From: Modestobacter sp. DSM 44400
Lineage (GTDB): Bacteria; Actinomycetota; Actinomycetes; Mycobacteriales; Geodermatophilaceae
Direction: 5' to 3'
NCBI RefSeq assembly: GCF_900107175.1
Contig: NZ_FNOZ01000001.1
Coordinates: forward strand, 1 to 64,000
Length of the DNA stretch: 64,000 bases
Every line of letters begins with the position of its first letter. Position 1 is the stretch's first letter. Of the stretch, positions 21,832 through 30,381 are shown piece after piece. The translations under genes were made by a program, and so were the position numbers. The notes under the pieces were generated by a model. That model saw nothing but the letters and a program-made list of their open reading frames with translations, ran no database searches and was not told the origin of the DNA.

Positions 21832-22632
21832 ATGCGGCCGATGCGGCGCACGACCACCGTGGAGTTCGTGCGCGGTTCTGTGCGCGGCGGACGGCGCCGG
21901 GCCCGCTCCTGGCTGCCGAGCCTGTTCACCCTGGCGAACATGATGTGCGGCTTCGGCGCGATCCTGGTGGCCTTCCGCGGCTCCTACGGGTTGGCCAGCA
22001 TCCTGGTCGGCCTGTCGGTGATCTTCGACATCGCCGACGGTGCGGTGGCCCGGCTGGTGGGGGCGGTGTCGCCGTTCGGCCTGCAGTTCGACTCCCTCGC
22101 CGACCTGGTGTCCTTCGGGTTGGCGCCCGCGCTGGTGGCGTTCGCACTGTTCTCCGACGGCCGGGACTCCCTCGATCCGCTGGGCTGGATCGCCTGCTTC
22201 CTGTGGGTGGCATGTGCAGCGATCCGGCTGGCGCGGTTCAACACCACGATCGACCCGACCGCCGACAAGCGGTATTTCACCGGGCTGCCGAGTCCTGGCG
22301 CCGCAGCGGTCGTGCTCGCCAGCGTCTACGCCTTCGCCGATCAGATGGAGGGCCGCGACCGGCTGTGGGTGCTGTTGATCATCGTCGTCCCGGGCCTGCT
22401 GATGGTCAGCACCGTGCGCTACCGCTCGTTCCGCTCACTGGTCAGCCCGAAGAGCGGCAAGCCCTACGGGCTGGTGACCGCGGCGGTGCTGGTCACGGTG
22501 GGCATGGCCACCGTGCCGCGGTTGACCGGGTTGCTGCTGGCCTACGGCTACCTGCTCTCACCACTGATGATGCCGGTGGTGACGCCGCTGGCGCGGCTCG
22601 TGCCGGCCCGGGTGAAGGAAGTCCTGTCGTGA
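21832..22632 (+). CDS. pssA: CDP-diacylglycerol-serine O-phosphatidyltransferase
   Basis: A 266-residue integral membrane enzyme producing phosphatidylserine from CDP-diacylglycerol and serine. The CDP-alcohol phosphotransferase signature DG-x2-AR-x8-G-x3-D-x3-D is complete: ADGAVARLVG followed by FGLQFDSLADLVSFGL. About seven hydrophobic helices fit the family. Start ATG at 21832 has GAGGAGG at 21813-21819. The stop overlaps the next gene start by 4 bp (GTGA). Confidence 0.95.
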   Translation: MRPMRRTTTVEFVRGSVRGGRRRARSWLPSLFTLANMMCGFGAILVAFRGSYGLASILVGLSVIFDIADGAVARLVGAVSPFGLQFDSLADLVSFGLAPALVAFALFSDGRDSLDPLGWIACFLWVACAAIRLARFNTTIDPTADKRYFTGLPSPGAAAVVLASVYAFADQMEGRDRLWVLLIIVVPGLLMVSTVRYRSFRSLVSPKSGKPYGLVTAAVLVTVGMATVPRLTGLLLAYGYLLSPLMMPVVTPLARLVPARVKEVLS

Positions 22633-23111
22633 CGGTGCGCCCGATGGTGCCCGCGGACGTCCCGGCGGTGCTGGGCATGGTCCGTGAGCTGGCCGCCTAC
22701 GAGAAGGCCGAGCACGAGGCCGCGATGACCGAGCAGCAGCTGCACGGGGCGTTGTTCGGCGAGACGCCGGCGTTGTTCGGCCACGTTGCCGAGGCCGTCG
22801 ACGGGGCGGTCGCCGGGTTCGCCGTCTGGTTCCTGAACTTCTCCACCTGGCGGGGCACCCACGGGATCCACCTCGAGGACCTCTACGTGCGGCCCGAGCA
22901 CCGCGGCTGCGGCTTCGGCCGGGAGCTGCTGCGGACGCTGGCCGCGGTGTGCGTGAGCCGCGGGTACTCACGGCTGGAGTGGTCGGTGCTGGACTGGAAC
23001 ACCCCGTCCATCGAGTTCTACCGGGCCGTCGGGGCCGGGCCGATGGATGGGTGGACGGTCTTCCGGCTGACGGACGACGCGCTCCCCCGGTTCGCCGCCG
23101 ACCGTCGCTGA
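22629..23111 (+). CDS. GNAT N-acetyltransferase (diamine/spermidine type)
   Basis: A 160-residue acetyltransferase of the SSAT-like GNAT group. It starts VTVRPMVPADVPAVLGMVRE, with LAAYEKAEHEAAMTEQQL characteristic of that group, the acetyl-CoA motif VRPEHRGCGFGRELLRTLA and the C-terminal WNTPSIEFYRAVGAGPMDGW. GTG at 22629 overlaps the pssA stop by 4 bp, implying translational coupling. Substrate cannot be assigned; polyamine or thialysine acetylation is typical for relatives. Confidence 0.85.
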   Translation: MTVRPMVPADVPAVLGMVRELAAYEKAEHEAAMTEQQLHGALFGETPALFGHVAEAVDGAVAGFAVWFLNFSTWRGTHGIHLEDLYVRPEHRGCGFGRELLRTLAAVCVSRGYSRLEWSVLDWNTPSIEFYRAVGAGPMDGWTVFRLTDDALPRFAADRR

Positions 23112-23157
23112 CGCCTCGCCCCTGCGTCCCCACCGGCGGAGACGGCAGGATGAGGGT

Positions 23158-23940
23158 GTGACGACCGAGCGTGGCCAGTCCGAGTGCTGGTTGACCGACA
23201 TGGACGGCGTGCTGGTGCACGAGGGCAACGCGCTGCCGGGGGCGGCGGAGTTCTTGCAGCGGCTGGTCGACCGGGGTCGCCGGTTCCTGGTGCTGACCAA
23301 CAACTCGATCTTCACCCCCCGCGACCTCTCGGCGCGGCTGGCCCGCAGCGGGCTGGACGTGCCGGAGGGGGCCATCTGGACCTCGGCGCTGGCGACGGCG
23401 GACTTCCTCGCCTCGCAGCTGCCCGGCGGCTCCGCGTACGTGATCGGCGAGGCGGGGCTGACGACGGCGCTACACGAGGCGGGGTACACACTCACCGACG
23501 TCGACCCGGACTACGTGGTGCTCGGGGAGACCCGCACCTACTCGTTCGAGGCGATCACCCGGGCGATCCGGCTGATCGGCGCGGGGGCGCGGTTCATCGC
23601 CACGAACCCCGACGTCACCGGCCCCTCCCCCGAGGGTCCGCTGCCGGCCACCGGGTCGGTCGCCGCGATGATCACCAAGGCGACCGGCGCGGAGCCCTAC
23701 TTCGTCGGCAAGCCCAACCCGATGATGTTCCGCAGCGCGATGAACCGGATCGAGGCCCACTCGGAGTCCACCACGATGGTCGGCGACCGGATGGACACCG
23801 ACGTCGTGGCCGGCATCGAGGCCGGGCTGGACACCGTGCTGGTGCTCACAGGCTCCACGCGCGCCGCCGACGTCAACCGTTTCCCGTTCCGGCCCAGCCG
23901 GATCCTGCCCTCGATCGCCGAGGTCATCGACCTCATCTGA
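23158..23940 (+). CDS. HAD-IIA family hydrolase (NagD-like)
   Basis: A 260-residue HAD phosphatase of subfamily IIA. Motif I is WLTDMDGVLVHEGNALPG (nucleophile Asp and general acid Asp), motif II is FLVLTNNSIFTPRDL, the Lys motif is PYFVGKPNPMMFRSAM and motif IV is TTMVGDRMDTDVVAGIEAGLDT. The cap domain sits between motifs II and III. NagD-like enzymes act on nucleotide or sugar phosphates as housecleaning phosphatases. It starts with GTG 46 bp after the GNAT gene and ends at a perfect 17-bp hairpin. Confidence 0.9.
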   Translation: MTTERGQSECWLTDMDGVLVHEGNALPGAAEFLQRLVDRGRRFLVLTNNSIFTPRDLSARLARSGLDVPEGAIWTSALATADFLASQLPGGSAYVIGEAGLTTALHEAGYTLTDVDPDYVVLGETRTYSFEAITRAIRLIGAGARFIATNPDVTGPSPEGPLPATGSVAAMITKATGAEPYFVGKPNPMMFRSAMNRIEAHSESTTMVGDRMDTDVVAGIEAGLDTVLVLTGSTRAADVNRFPFRPSRILPSIAEVIDLI

Positions 23941-23941
23941 C

Positions 23942-23979
23942 GCTGGGAGACATGTCGACACCTCGACATGTCTCCCAGC
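23942..23979 (+). terminator. perfect 17-bp stem hairpin after the HAD gene
   Basis: GCTGGGAGACATGTCGA and its exact reverse complement are separated by CACC, starting 2 nt after the HAD stop. No T-tract follows. The stem contains ACATGT. It probably serves both the HAD gene and the minus-strand HNH remnant that converges here. Confidence 0.8.
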
Positions 23980-23989
23980 TCGGAACGGT

Positions 23990-24480
23990 GGCGGGTCGGG
24001 CGGGTCGGGCGAAGCTCCACCGGTGCGCGCGAGTTCGTCGGGCAGTGCGGTGCCCGGTGGTCGGATCGTGCGGGTGACTCTCGACGGCGTGGTGACCGAC
24101 AGGACTCCGTCGGAGGTCATGGTGAACCGCCGGCCGGGGGCGTGGGTCTTCAGCCGGTGGTGCCGGCGGCACTGGCAGCACGAGTTCGCGCAGTCGGTCT
24201 CCCCGCCGGTTCGGTAGGAGCAGACGTGGTCCAGGTCGGTCCTAGCCGCGGGTCGGCGGCAACCGGGAGCGCACATCGGCGATAGACGCCAGCTGGCCGA
24301 CCAGGCCCGCGTCGGAGAACCCGGCCGGGTCGAGCACCTCGACCAGCCGCGACCGCCGCCGCGTCACCCCTGACGGCACCGACTCAGAGCCGGCGGGCAG
24401 CAGCGAAGGGCGGGCGCCACCGTCACCGCCATCCCGAACCCACCTGCCTCGAGCACACCTCGAACGTAGCCAGGGGGTAT
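23990..24480 (-). pseudogene. DUF222/HNH endonuclease remnant (13E12-like)
   Basis: The HNH part is clear: PGCRRPAARTDLDHVCSYR, GGETDCANSCCQCRRHHRLKTH and a short tail. Upstream, another frame gives LVEVLDPAGFSDAGLVGQLA and FEVCSRQVG-like text, resembling the N-terminal region of DUF222-HNH proteins. Most of the DUF222 domain (several hundred residues) is missing and the frames do not match, so this is an internally deleted relic. Such genes are multicopy and often decayed in actinobacteria. Confidence 0.65.
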
Positions 24481-24623
24481 GACAGTTCTGCGGGACGGGA
24501 GAGGGCTCGACGCCCGCGCGGGTGGTGCGACACCCGTCGTGGCAACCGGTCGGCGTGCCGCTGGAGCCGCCCGGTTCGGCGTGTTCCTGGCTCCGCTGCC
24601 GCTGAGGTCGACGGCGACCGACC

Positions 24624-25130
24624 TCAGCGATCGGGTTCCCGCTCCATGAACGCCAGCCGCGCCTCGGGGGTGGCCAGCAGGTAGAACTCGAGAGCCACCA
24701 GCGCCAGCACAGGGACGCCGAGCAGCGGGCGTTCGGCCTGAAAGGCCAGCGAGTACCCGATCACGGCCAGCAGCAGCTGCAGCACCACGACCGGGCCGCG
24801 GGCCCAGCCGGACACCCGCCAGAGCCCGACCGAAGCGCCGCCCAGCAGGGCGGCGGCCAGGCCGACGTAGACGACGGTGGCCAGCGCCCGGCCCACGCTG
24901 TCCGGGTTGCCGGTGACGGTGAGCACGAGCAGCCAGAGGCCCACGGCGCCCAGCGCGGCGGCCTCCACGGCGACGACCAGCGCCGCCCGGCGCACCGCCC
25001 CCGGCGCCTGCGGCCGCACGCGACCGGGGCGAGACCGGACCGGTTCCGCGGCGCCGCCGAGGAGCCCCTCGGCCCGGAGACGACGGCGCTCCGCGGCGTC
25101 GCCCTCGTTGCTCGACACCTGGCCTGGCAC
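24624..25130 (-). CDS. small membrane protein, function unknown
   Basis: A 168-residue protein with a hydrophilic, Arg-rich first 45 residues and four hydrophobic helices (LVVAVEAAALGAVGLWLLVL, ATVVYVGLAAALLGG, VVVLQLLLAVIGYSLAF, LLGVPVLALVALEFYLL). It ends TPEARLAFMEREPDR, a tail I associate with actinobacterial small integral membrane proteins. GTG at 25130 is chosen; another GTG lies at 25118. It is divergent from the lipid kinase gene 80 bp away. No known domain was recognised. Confidence 0.7.
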   Translation of the reverse strand: MPGQVSSNEGDAAERRRLRAEGLLGGAAEPVRSRPGRVRPQAPGAVRRAALVVAVEAAALGAVGLWLLVLTVTGNPDSVGRALATVVYVGLAAALLGGASVGLWRVSGWARGPVVVLQLLLAVIGYSLAFQAERPLLGVPVLALVALEFYLLATPEARLAFMEREPDR

Positions 25131-25209
25131 GGCGCCGAGGCTACGCCGGAGCACCCCTCGCGAGACGCGCCGTCCGTCCCCGGGCGACGTCCTCGTTATC
25201 TTGGTCGCC

Positions 25210-26160
25210 ATGCGTGCGCTGCTGGTGGCGAACCCGGCGGCCACAACCACCACCCGCAAGGTGCGCGACGTCCTGGTCCGCGCGCTGTCCAGCGAGCTGA
25301 AGGTCGACGTCGCCGAGACCACCCATCGAGGCCACGCCCGCGAACTCGCCGCCGAGGCGGCCGCGGAGGGGGTGGACGTCGTGGTCACCCTGGGCGGTGA
25401 CGGCACCGTCAACGAGGCGGCCAACGGGCTGCTCGCACACGGGCCCGGTGCGCACGTGCCCACCCTCGCCGTCGTCCCCGGCGGCTCCACCAACGTCTTC
25501 TCCCGGGCCCTGGGTCGCTCCCGGGACCCCGTGGAGGCGACCGGCGAGATCCTGGACTCGCTGCGGGCCGGCCGGACCCGGCTGGTCTCCCTGGGCGCGG
25601 CGTCGGCGCAGACCGCCGAGGGCTGGAGCGCCCCGCGCTGGTTCGTCTTCGCCGCCGGCATGGGGTACGACGCCGACGTCATCGCCCGGGTGGAGGCGCA
25701 GCGGGCCCGCGGACGACGGTCGACCGGGGCGCTCTACGTGCGCTCGGGGGTGGGCAGCTTCCTGCTCGGCCGGGACCGGCGCCGCCCTCCGATGACGCTC
25801 ACCGTGCCGGGGCGGCCGCCGGTGGACGGGTTGTTCCTCACCCTGGTGTCCAACGTGAGCCCGTGGAGCTACCTGGGCGCTCGGCCGATCGACCCCAACC
25901 CGGACGCGTCCCTCGACGCCGGCCTGGACGTGTTCGCGATGGGCCGGATGGGCGCGGTCCGGATGGTGCATCACGTGCGCCAGTCGATGGCCGACCGCCC
26001 CGACGCCCGCGGGCGGGGCGTGCACCGCTGGCACGACCTCGCGGAATTGCAGCTAGCCGCCGTTCGTCCGCAAGGCTGGCAGCTGGACGGCGACCACCTC
26101 GGGACGGCGACCGGACTGCGCGTGCGGTCGGTGCCCGAAGCGCTGCGCGTCGTCGTGTGA
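25210..26160 (+). CDS. diacylglycerol kinase family lipid kinase
   Basis: A 316-residue DAGK/YegS-type lipid kinase. MRALLVANPAATTTTRKV opens the nucleotide-binding domain; the catalytic signature is VVTLGGDGTVNEAANGLL (about 60-77) and the phosphate loop VVPGGSTNVFSRALG. The C-terminal beta-rich domain carries FVFAAGMGYDADVIARVE and QLDGDHLG with acidic residues. Members phosphorylate diacylglycerol or related lipids, here perhaps recycling lipid for the nearby psd/pssA pathway (inference). The ATG at 25210 is used; the longer upstream frame is antisense to the neighbouring gene. Confidence 0.9.
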   Translation: MRALLVANPAATTTTRKVRDVLVRALSSELKVDVAETTHRGHARELAAEAAAEGVDVVVTLGGDGTVNEAANGLLAHGPGAHVPTLAVVPGGSTNVFSRALGRSRDPVEATGEILDSLRAGRTRLVSLGAASAQTAEGWSAPRWFVFAAGMGYDADVIARVEAQRARGRRSTGALYVRSGVGSFLLGRDRRRPPMTLTVPGRPPVDGLFLTLVSNVSPWSYLGARPIDPNPDASLDAGLDVFAMGRMGAVRMVHHVRQSMADRPDARGRGVHRWHDLAELQLAAVRPQGWQLDGDHLGTATGLRVRSVPEALRVVV

Positions 26161-26470
26161 GGAACGCAGTGATAGTCCTGGTGGGCGTTCTCACAGCGCC
26201 TGGCCAGGCCGGGTGATGGCCGGCGCGGCCGACTGCGGGTAGGACTGAGTGGCGAGGCCCGCCGCCCCGTGGTGAGCTTGCTCACGGGAGCCGTTGAACG
26301 GCCTGAACTGCTTGACAGCCCCGCGTCTCGTGAAAGCATCACAAGCAGGCAACCTGCCGAATAACAAGGCAGGCGGTCGCCGGACATCTCGCTGGTTTCC
26401 AGCGGTCTGCCCTGCGAACAGGTCCCAGACCGGTGACCGCTACGTAGACGACATCAAGGAGTACCCGGCC
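26161..26470 (+). promoter_or_regulatory. whiB1 upstream region
   Basis: A 310-bp gene-free stretch. It contains a TTGACA -35-like hexamer at 26312-26317, a GTGA-N5-TCAC dyad at 26330-26342, and a CCTGCC/GGCAGG inverted repeat (about 26352-26373). A long 5' leader is usual for whiB genes. No -10 hexamer was convincing. Confidence 0.4.
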
Positions 26471-26722
26471 ATGGACTGGCGCCACCGCGCCCTCTGCCGC
26501 GACGAGGACCCTGAGCTCTTCTTCCCCATCGGGACGACGGGTCCGGCAGTCGTGCAGATCGAGCAGGCGAAGGCCGTGTGCCGTCGCTGCCCTGTCGTGC
26601 AGTCCTGCCTGGACTGGGCCCTGAGCTCGGGACAGGACTCCGGGGTCTGGGGCGGTCTCTCCGAGGACGAGCGCCGCGCCCTCAAGCGCCGCACCGCCCG
26701 CACCCGGGTCCGCACCGCCTGA
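26471..26722 (+). CDS. whiB1: WhiB1-type iron-sulfur transcription factor
   Basis: An 83-residue WhiB protein. The [4Fe-4S] ligands are Cys9, Cys37, Cys40 and Cys46, the same positions as in mycobacterial WhiB1; the GVWGG turn (SGVWGGLSEDERR) and a C-terminal basic tail (LKRRTARTRVR) for DNA contact follow. WhiB1 binds the housekeeping sigma factor and responds to nitric oxide. ATG at 26471 has AAGGAG 10 bp upstream and yields the family start MDWRHRALCRDEDPELFFP. Next to it on the opposite strand is the PdtaS-like kinase, as in M. tuberculosis. Confidence 0.95.
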   Translation: MDWRHRALCRDEDPELFFPIGTTGPAVVQIEQAKAVCRRCPVVQSCLDWALSSGQDSGVWGGLSEDERRALKRRTARTRVRTA

Positions 26723-26723
26723 A

Positions 26724-26781
26724 AGAGGAGCCCTCTGCCCCCACCGCTCGCAAGCTCGCGGCGGCTACCTACAGAGGGCCC
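26724..26781 (+). terminator. dispersed hairpin element, copy B (after whiB1)
   Basis: Starts 2 nt after the whiB1 stop. Outer stem GCCCTCTG (26730-26737) pairs with CAGAGGGC (26772-26779); the core between is CCCCCACCGCTCGCAAGCTC then GCGGCGG. Same core as copies C and D but a different outer stem. Confidence 0.75.
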
Positions 26782-26800
26782 ATCAAGGTCGTCCCCGTCG

Positions 26801-28285
26801 TCAGCGGCGGGGACGGCCGGCCCCGGGGAGCACCAGCACCGCCTCGGTTCCCGGTCCCCCAGCCTCCGGTGGTCCCATGGCCAGCGTGCCGTGCAGCTCG
26901 CTCGTGACCAGCGTGCGCACGATCTGCAGGCCCAGTCCCGCGCTGGCCGCCGGGCCGAAGTCCGGCGGCAGGCCCCGGCCGTCGTCGCGCACCCGGACCT
27001 CCAGGTCGTCGCCGTCCCGGGTGGCGTACAGGACCACCGTCCCCGGCGAACCGTCGTCGAAGGCGTGCTCGGCGGCGTTGTGCAGCAACTCGGTCACCGC
27101 CATCACCAGCGGCGTGGCGGCCGCGGCCGGCAGTTCCCCGAACCGCCCCACCCGCTGAATCCGCGCCGCCGGTCCCACCGAGGTCACGTCGCCCAGCATC
27201 GGCAGCACCTGGTCGAGCACGTCGTCGACCTCGACGACGTCCTCCCGGCTGCCGGCCAGCGTCTCGTGCACCACGGCGATCGACGCCACTCGCCGCACCG
27301 ACTCCTCCAGCGCCGCCCGCGCGGCGGGCTCGGTCATCCGCCGGGCCTGCAGCCGCAGCAGCGCCGCGACGGTCTGCAGGTTGTTCTTCACCCGGTGGTG
27401 GATCTCCCGGATGGTGGCATCCTTGGTCATCAGCGCCCGGTCGCGACGCCGGACGTCGGTCACGTCCCGCACCAGCACCAGCGCGCCGGCCTCCCCACCG
27501 GGGGCCTGCAGCGGCAGGGCGCGGACCAGCATCGTGGCCGCGTCGTTCTCCACGTCCATCGGCTCGGGGAACCGCCCGGCGACCGCCGCCCCGATGCTCG
27601 CCGCCACCGCCTCCCCCGCCACCCGGTCCGCCGAGGCCGCGCGGGTGACCTCGGCGAGGTCCGCGCCCACGACGTCCCCGGTCAGCCCCATCCGGCGGTA
27701 GGCCGACAGCGCGTTCGGGCTGGCGTAGACGGCGTGGCCGGAAGCATCCAGCCGGACCAGCCCGTCTCCCACCCGGGGGCTCATCTCGGCGTCCTCGAGC
27801 ATGCGGGGTGGGAACGTCCCCGCCGCGACCATCAGCGACAGGTCCGCGGCGATGTCGAGGTAGGTCAGCTCCAGCGTGGACGGCGAGCGGGTGGCCGCCA
27901 GGTTGGTGTCCTTGGCCAACACGGCCACCACGACGCCGTCGTGCCGGACGGGGATGACCTCTCGGCGTCGCGGGCTGGCACCGGACCAGTCAGGCTCGCC
28001 CTCGGTGACCGGTCGCTCCTCCGAGTGTGCTCGGACCAGCGGCTCGGCCCCCACCCCGGTCGCCTCCGCGCCGACCAGGTCTTCGGGCTGGCTGGTGGGT
28101 GCGGTGAGCGGACGCACCTGGGCCACGCACCACCAGGCGCCGGACTGCAGCGGCACCCACAGGGTCAGGTCGGCGAAGGACAGGTCGGCCAGCAGCTGCC
28201 AGTCGGCGACCAGCCGGCGCGCGTGGTCCACCTGGGACGGGCTGGCCGCCGACCCGCGGGTGAGACGTTCGGAGAGGCTGCTCAT
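26801..28285 (-). CDS. pdtaS: sensor histidine kinase, PdtaS-like (HisKA_2)
   Basis: A 494-residue soluble kinase. The N-terminal half has a GAF-like domain (about 20-190) and a PAS domain (about 200-300, LVRLDASGHAVYASPNALSA). The phosphoacceptor His is in the HisKA_2 motif TIREIHHRVKNNLQTVAALL; the ATPase domain has VMAVTELLHNAAEHAF (N box), VRDDGRGLPPDFG and AGLGLQIVRTL. PdtaS partners with PdtaR, an ANTAR RNA-binding response regulator; none intact is in this window. Neighbourhood (whiB1 divergent, biotinyl carrier nearby) matches M. tuberculosis Rv3219-Rv3221c. ATG at 28285. Confidence 0.92.
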   Translation of the reverse strand: MSSLSERLTRGSAASPSQVDHARRLVADWQLLADLSFADLTLWVPLQSGAWWCVAQVRPLTAPTSQPEDLVGAEATGVGAEPLVRAHSEERPVTEGEPDWSGASPRRREVIPVRHDGVVVAVLAKDTNLAATRSPSTLELTYLDIAADLSLMVAAGTFPPRMLEDAEMSPRVGDGLVRLDASGHAVYASPNALSAYRRMGLTGDVVGADLAEVTRAASADRVAGEAVAASIGAAVAGRFPEPMDVENDAATMLVRALPLQAPGGEAGALVLVRDVTDVRRRDRALMTKDATIREIHHRVKNNLQTVAALLRLQARRMTEPAARAALEESVRRVASIAVVHETLAGSREDVVEVDDVLDQVLPMLGDVTSVGPAARIQRVGRFGELPAAAATPLVMAVTELLHNAAEHAFDDGSPGTVVLYATRDGDDLEVRVRDDGRGLPPDFGPAASAGLGLQIVRTLVTSELHGTLAMGPPEAGGPGTEAVLVLPGAGRPRR

Positions 28286-28327
28286 CGTGCTGGCGAGCCT
28301 AGGCCGAGGCCCTCCTACGCTCGACGG

Positions 28328-28745
28328 GTGATCTCGCGCAGTGCCGTCTCGATCCGCGTTGCGATCCCCGCGGACTTCGACCGCATCGCTGCGCTGACCG
28401 CCGGCGTCTACACCGCCGAAGGGTTCGCCTCCAGAACGCATCGTGGGCAGTGTGGCCCTGGTGCTGGGCGGCGACTTCGGGGAGGTGACCCGGTCCCCGG
28501 CGGAGGCGGCGTTCCGGATGCTCGCCGTGAACCCGGTCGTACGCGGCCGGGAAGTGGGCGAGAGGCTCGTGCGCGCCTGCCTGGAGCAGGCCCGCGAAAC
28601 CGGGCGGACGCTGATGGTGCTGGCGACCGCGACGGACATGACGGCGGCCCACCGGCTCTACGAGCGGCTGGGATTCACCCGGCTGCCGGAGCGGGACTGG
28701 GAAGGACCCTCTCCCGGGTTCCCTCGCGGCTCGGGGACGCCCTGG
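28328..28745 (+). pseudogene. GNAT acetyltransferase, internally deleted
   Basis: The GTG at 28328 starts VISRSAVSIRVAIPADFDRI and reads to GVYTAEGFASRTH. The frame then changes near 28437 and continues as VGSVALVLGGDFGEVT, AFRMLAVNPVVRGREVGERL, LVRACLEQARETGRTLMVLA and AAHRLYERLGFTRLPERDW. About 35 residues expected between the parts are missing. The acetyl-CoA motif has RGREVGERL instead of the usual R-G-x-G-x-G/A. The C-terminus drifts into a GTGCAGAGAGTC direct repeat near 28752-28777. Confidence 0.8.
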
Positions 28746-28798
28746 AAAGGCCGGTGCAGAGAGTCTCGTGCAGAGAGTCCGGTGGGCCACGTACGTCC

Positions 28799-29020
28799 TC
28801 AGTCGACGACGGTGGCGATGAGGTCCCCCTCCTGGAGCACTTCGCCCTCCACCACGTGCAGCTCACCGACGGTGCCCGCGTGCTCGGTGAGCACCGGAAT
28901 CTCCATCTTCATCGACTCGAGGATGACCAGCGTGTCGCCGGCGGACACCTCCGCGCCCGGCGCGACGAGGACCTTCCACACGCTGGAGACCATCTCGGCG
29001 TGGATTTCCGCTACTGCCAC
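28799..29020 (-). CDS. biotin/lipoyl carrier protein (TB7.3-like)
   Basis: A 73-residue single biotinyl domain. The attachment Lys is Lys38 in LVILESMKMEIPVLTEH, with Met on either side as in biotin carriers; EGDLIATVVD is the usual C-terminus. It matches M. tuberculosis Rv3221c (TB7.3), a free-standing biotinylated protein next to pdtaS. The larger gene upstream on the same strand is a degenerate biotin carboxylase, so the pair may work together. ATG at 29020. Confidence 0.9.
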   Translation of the reverse strand: MAVAEIHAEMVSSVWKVLVAPGAEVSAGDTLVILESMKMEIPVLTEHAGTVGELHVVEGEVLQEGDLIATVVD

Positions 29021-29094
29021 CGGCGCCTCCCCTGGACGTGGAGCCGAACGCCGGGTCCGACGGTCGGGAGATCATGAAAGCACGGCCGGCCGGC

Positions 29095-30153
29095 TCACCG
29101 GCCCTCCCCGCCAGTCAGCCGACCCGGACAGTCCGGGACCAGCGCGCCGGCGATCCGCTGCAGCGTGGCGCAGACCTCCGAGCCGTCGTGCGGGACGCCG
29201 GCCTCGGGCAGGCCGGTGAGCACGTCCGTGGCGGCGCGCGCGGCGGCTGCGGCGTCCGGACCCGCTGCGCTGACCGTGGCCAGCAGGGCGTCGTACCACC
29301 CATCGAGCCGGTCACCGGGCTCGTAGCCGGTCACCGCGACCACCGGCATCGCGGGGCGGCTCGCCGGTAGGTCGGGCAGCCGCCCGGTCACCCGGCCGGC
29401 CGTTCCGGCCGGCAGGGTCGAGCGCAGCTGTACCGCGACGGCGGCCCGCGGCTCGGCCGCCGGGGCGCTGCGGGGCGCGCGGCCGGTCACGCTGGCAAGG
29501 GCGAGCTCCACGGCGTCCACGCCGTGGGCGCGCTCCAGCACCGCCATGTCGAGGGAGAAGCCGGCGGCCACCTCGGCCAGCTCGCCGTCCGGGTCGATGC
29601 CTACCGTGACCAGCCCACGCCAGCCCAGTTCGGGGAGCCGTCGCGCGGCCGGTGGCAGCGGGCCCAGGCCCTCAGCAGGCGTCCAGGAGACCCGGGGAGT
29701 GCCCCCGGCCCGGTCGCGGAGGACCGGCGTGACCAGGTGCAGGCCGTCGGCGGTCACCCAGGCGAGGAAGCCCCGCTCGCTGGCCGACTCCACCCCGTCG
29801 CCGCCGAGCCGCTCCAGCACATCGGCCGGCGGCCCGATCCAGGTCAGCCCGGCATCGACGACGGCGGCGGCCAGAGCCGCGTTCCCGGCCAGTGCGGGCG
29901 GCACCGGGAGGACGGCGTCCACCCGTGAGCGGCGGGCGGCCTCGACCAGCCGGTCGACGGCGAGGTAGGACTCAGCAGCGGCGGCGGGACCGAGCAGCAC
30001 GGACTCATCGGCCATCCGCATGTGTCGGGCGCCGCGCTCCACCTCTGAGAAGACCGCCACGGCCTTGACGCCGAGCCGGGCACACGCCTGGACCACCCCG
30101 CAGGCCATCGGCCCCCGACCGGCGACCAGGACGCTCTCCACCGCCTGTACCAC
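29095..30153 (-). CDS. degenerate biotin-carboxylase-like protein
   Basis: A 352-residue protein whose first 130 residues follow the biotin-carboxylase preATP-grasp fold (VESVLVAGRGPMACGVVQAC, VAVFSEVERGARHMRMADES, YLAVDRLVEAARRSRVDAVL) and whose middle vaguely follows the C-terminal half (RGLVTVGIDPDGELAEVAAG, AHGVDAVELALA). The ATP-grasp domain with its glycine-rich loop and catalytic Lys/Glu residues is not recognisable, and the chain is about 100 residues shorter than AccC. It therefore looks catalytically dead or repurposed. GTG at 30153 is chosen because GGGGGAG lies 6 nt upstream; 30159 is another GTG. It lies 74 bp upstream of the biotinyl carrier gene. Confidence 0.7.
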   Translation of the reverse strand: MVQAVESVLVAGRGPMACGVVQACARLGVKAVAVFSEVERGARHMRMADESVLLGPAAAAESYLAVDRLVEAARRSRVDAVLPVPPALAGNAALAAAVVDAGLTWIGPPADVLERLGGDGVESASERGFLAWVTADGLHLVTPVLRDRAGGTPRVSWTPAEGLGPLPPAARRLPELGWRGLVTVGIDPDGELAEVAAGFSLDMAVLERAHGVDAVELALASVTGRAPRSAPAAEPRAAVAVQLRSTLPAGTAGRVTGRLPDLPASRPAMPVVAVTGYEPGDRLDGWYDALLATVSAAGPDAAAAARAATDVLTGLPEAGVPHDGSEVCATLQRIAGALVPDCPGRLTGGEGR

Positions 30154-30381
30154 GCGCACTCCCCCGTGTTCTTGGCCCGCCGAGCCGGCAGCCGTTCCGC
30201 CAGCTTGCCCGACCGCGCACCGACGAACGCCGGAACACCAGTCCGTGAGACCCTGTCGGGTGTCAGCCTGACCGGTGTTCGGGTGACCCGCAGGACGGAA
30301 CTGCGGCGCCGCACCGGGCAGACCGGGACGGTCTCCCCCGGCCGGACGGCCGGGGGAGCACACGAGGAGAGGAGGGCAGCG

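Noticed and set aside
26330-26342. GTGA-N5-TCAC upstream of whiB1 as a CRP site.
   Set aside because: CRP needs TGTGA-N6-TCACA; the spacing here is one short and the outer bases do not fit.
28752-28777. Twice-repeated GTGCAGAGAGTC after the GNAT remnant.
   Set aside because: Only two copies, in debris of a dead gene; no function suggested.
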